Origin: Lepidodermella squamata
Taxonomy: Eukaryota; Gastrotricha
Reading direction: 5' to 3'
DNA length: 64,000 nt
Assembly (NCBI GenBank): GCA_047495785.1
Contig: JBLDXI010000004.1
Coordinates: 2,170,001 to 2,234,000, forward strand
The translations under genes and the position numbers were made by a program. Below the pieces are notes generated by a model. That model was not told the DNA's origin and made no database searches. It saw only the letters and a program-made list of their open reading frames with translations. Below, in pieces: positions 61,301 to 64,000 of this stretch (within the stretch, counting starts at the first letter, position 1; each line of letters begins with the position of its first letter).

Positions 61301-64000
61301 GTCTAATTTTTTGCAGATGTTGAGATTCAGCATTGTCGATAACCCTTGACAAATAAATTTGACATTCGTACTGGCCAGATTTCCAAAAAATGTCAATTTA
61401 CGGTGAAAAAAACAGCAAATTTCAAGTTTGCGCAAACTCAAGTCAAATTTTCAATGCGTATGAGTCCTGCCATCCAAGCGGGTAACTGCCACATTGGTGT
61501 AAAGAGGCTAGATTAACCAAATCAAATGCGACGAAGACGATGGCAATGTCAGATTTCATGCCAGAGTTATCGATTCGATAGTCATCGATAAGTTTTGATT
61601 GATTGGTTTATCGATTTTGGCCCCTTTTGTCACCTCGGGATGGCTTTTTCACGAATGGTGATGTCTGGCGGGCTGAAAATTTGCAAATATTCAGAATCAG
61701 CATTGTCGAAAACCCCTGTACAGTCATTTGGGCCATAGGCGGCTCAGTTTTGACAAAATTTACCCTTTTTCGTGAGCTTTAAAGGCCAGGCGGCTATGCT
61801 TTAAGTCCGTTTGAATGTCCATTTTACAAACGGTGATGAATTTAGGTCTAATTTTTTGCAGATGTTGAGATTCAGCATTGTCGATAACCCTTGACAAATA
61901 AATTTGACATTCGTACTGGCCAGATTTCCAAAAAATGTCAATTTACGGTGAAAAAAACAGCAAATTTCAAGTTTGCGCAAACTCAAGTCAAATTTTCAAT
62001 GCGTATGAGTCCTGCCATCCAAGCGGGTAACTGCCACATTGGTGTAAAGAGGCTAGATTAACCAAATCAAATGCGACGAAGACGATGGCAATGTCAGATT
62101 TCATGCCAGAGTTATCGATTCGATAGTCATCGATAAGTTTTGATTGATTGGTTTATCGATTTTGGCCCCTTTTGTCACCTCGGGATGGCTTTTTCACGAA
62201 TGGTGATGTCTGGCGGGCTGAAAATTTGCAAATATTCAGAATCAGCATTGTCGAAAACCCCTGTACAGTCATTTGGGCCATAGGCGGCTCAGTTTTGACA
62301 AAATTTACCCTTTTTCGTGAGCTTTAAAGGCCAGGCGGCTATGCTTTAAGTCCGTTTGAATGTCCATTTTACAAACGGTGATGAATTTAGGTCTAATTTT
62401 TTGCAGATGTTGAGATTCAGCATTGTCGATAACCCTTGACAAATAAATTTGACATTCGTACTGGCCAGATTTCCAAAAAATGTCAATTTACGGTGAAAAA
62501 AACAGCAAATTTCAAGTTTGCGCAAACTCAAGTCAAATTTTCAATGCGTATGAGTCCTGCCATCCAAGCGGGTAACTGCCACATTGGTGTAAAGAGGCTA
62601 GATTAACCAAATCAAATGCGACGAAGACGATGGCAATGTCAGATTTCATGCCAGAGTTATCGATTCGATAGTCATCGATAAGTTTTGATTGATTGGTTTA
62701 TCGATTTTGGCCCCTTTTGTCACCTCGGGATGGCTTTTTCACGAATGGTGATGTCTGGCGGGCTGAAAATTTGCAAATATTCAGAATCAGCATTGTCGAA
62801 AACCCCTGTACAGTCATTTGGGCCATAGGCGGCTCAGTTTTGACAAAATTTACCCTTTTTCGTGAGCTTTAAAGGCCAGGCGGCTATGCTTTAAGTCCGT
62901 TTGAATGTCCATTTTACAAACGGTGATGAATTTAGGTCTAATTTTTTGCAGATGTTGAGATTCAGCATTGTCGATAACCCTTGACAAATAAATTTGACAT
63001 TCGTACTAGCCAGATTTCCAAAAAATGTCAATTTACGGTGAAAAAAACAGCAAATTTCAAGTTTGCGCAAACTCAAGTCAAATTTTCAATGCGTATGAGT
63101 CCTGCCATCCAAGCGGGTAACTGCCACATTGGTGTAAAGAAGCTAGATTAACCAAATCAAATGCGACGAAGACGATGGCAATGTCAGATTTCATGCCAGA
63201 GTTATCGATTCGATAGTTATCGATAAGTTTTGATTGATTGGTTTATCGATTTTGGCCCCTTTTGTCACCTCGGGATGGCTTTTTCACGAATGGTGATGTC
63301 TGGCGGGCTGAAAATTTGCAAATATTCAGAATCAGCATTGTCGAAAACCCCTGTACAGTCATTTGGGCCATAGGCGGCTCAGTTTTGACAAAATTTACCC
63401 TTTTTCGTGAGCTTTAAAGGCCAGGCGGCTATGCTTTAAGTCCGTTTGAATGTCCATTTTACAAACGGTGATGAATTTAGGTCTAATTTTTTGCAGATGT
63501 TGAGATTCAGCATTGTCGATAACCCTTGACAAATAAATTTGACATTCGTACTGGCCAGATTTCCAAAAAATGTCAATTTACGGTGAAAAAAACAGCAAAT
63601 TTCAAGTTTGCGCAAACTCAAGTCAAATTTTCAATGCGTATGAGTCCTGCCATCCAAGCGGGTAACTGCCACATTGGTGTAAAGAGGCTAGATTAACCAA
63701 ATCAAATGCGACGAAGACGATGGCAATGTCAGATTTCATGCCAGAGTTATCGATTCGATAGTCATCGATAAGTTTTGATTGATTGGTTTATCGATTTTGG
63801 CCCCTTTTGTCACCTCGGGATGGCTTTTTCACGAATGGTGATGTCTGGCGGGCTGAAAATTTGCAAATATTCAGAATCAGCATTGTCGAAAACCCCTGTA
63901 CAGTCATTTGGGCCATAGGCGGCTCAGTTTTGACAAAATTTACCCTTTTTCGTGAGCTTTAAAGGCCAGGCGGCTATGCTTTAAGTCCGTTTGAATGTCC
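28366..64000 (+). repeat. 545-bp satellite array, 65 full units plus part, runs off window
   Basis: A unit of 545 bp starting TCGATTTTGGCCCC repeats without interruption from 28366: unit n starts at 28366+545(n-1), the 66th at 63791. Units differ by very few single-base substitutions and I saw no indels. Differences found: 28435, the A/G site at 28760+545k, 40801 and 44616 (G to C), 42775 (A to C), linked changes at 49928/50046/50061 and 51563/51681/51696, and 63008/63141/63218. Each unit has three ATCGAT boxes near its end and an internal 175-bp echo. Every unit but one has a 61-codon minus-strand frame, which I take as a by-product of repetition. Megasatellite-scale arrays are typical of centromeric, subtelomeric or heterochromatic DNA. 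Confidence 0.97.
28453..28640 (+). repeat. 175-bp internal duplication within the satellite unit
   Basis: In unit 1, CAGCATTGTCGA occurs at 28453 and 28628, and GGTGATG with matching flanks (TTTT.AC.AA.GGTGATG) occurs at 28412 and 28587; both pairs are shifted by exactly 175 bases. The unit therefore probably arose from a degenerate dimer of a ~175-bp ancestor plus ~195 bp of other sequence. Present in every unit. Confidence 0.5.

Noticed and set aside
28556-63621. 61-codon minus-strand open frame in nearly every satellite unit
   Set aside because: It repeats only because the unit repeats. It has no domain or start context, and in the one copy where it is absent (unit at 42.5 kb) a single A to C change on the plus strand creates a TGA, showing no sign of constraint.
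28366-64000. CRISPR-like regular repeats
   Set aside because: The period is 545 bp with no variable spacers; this is a eukaryotic satellite.

Overview
The window looks like nuclear DNA from a small-genome invertebrate, most likely a nematode. It is AT-rich. Its genes are split into many short exons by introns of about 35-60 bases, and the acceptors are mostly of the TTTTCAG type. There is no sign of operons with bacterial ribosome binding sites. The nematode call is an inference from gene architecture and protein families; no species is claimed.

Layout. 1-7.4 kb is a graveyard of DNA transposons. It holds a 2.2-kb element (446-2643) with 28-bp perfect terminal inverted repeats (TIRs), TTAT on both sides and subterminal arrays of CTGTAC/GTACAG. 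It also holds a nested CCGTAAAATCC element, a Tc1/mariner-like element (4445-5538), a 208-bp foldback and a 383-bp MITE with 121-bp arms. 7.5-10.0 kb carries a 13-exon gene for a secreted cysteine-rich protein with two C-terminal C-type lectin-like domains. A stray lectin-type 3' exon follows and is caught in a 351-bp palindrome. 11.5-15.0 kb is a segment bounded by identical 137-bp inverted repeats that look like LTR ends. 15.1-17.9 kb carries an apparently intact 10-exon DDE-transposase-like gene on the minus strand. 18-28.2 kb holds mostly minus-strand genes: a NEMP-type nuclear envelope membrane protein with one frameshift, a multi-exon membrane protein of unknown function, several small single-pass membrane proteins, and a plus-strand PHD-finger exon. 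More MITEs lie between them.

From 28,366 to the window end (35.6 kb, more than half the window) there is one uninterrupted tandem array of a 545-bp satellite. It has 65 full units plus 210 bases, almost perfectly homogeneous. It starts 133 bases after the stop codon of the last gene, so this is a gene/satellite boundary.

I see no pathway linking the genes. The common theme is secreted and membrane proteins embedded in recent transposon and satellite activity. Exon models were made by eye from reading-frame continuity and splice signals, so ends of genes without a clear start are open.
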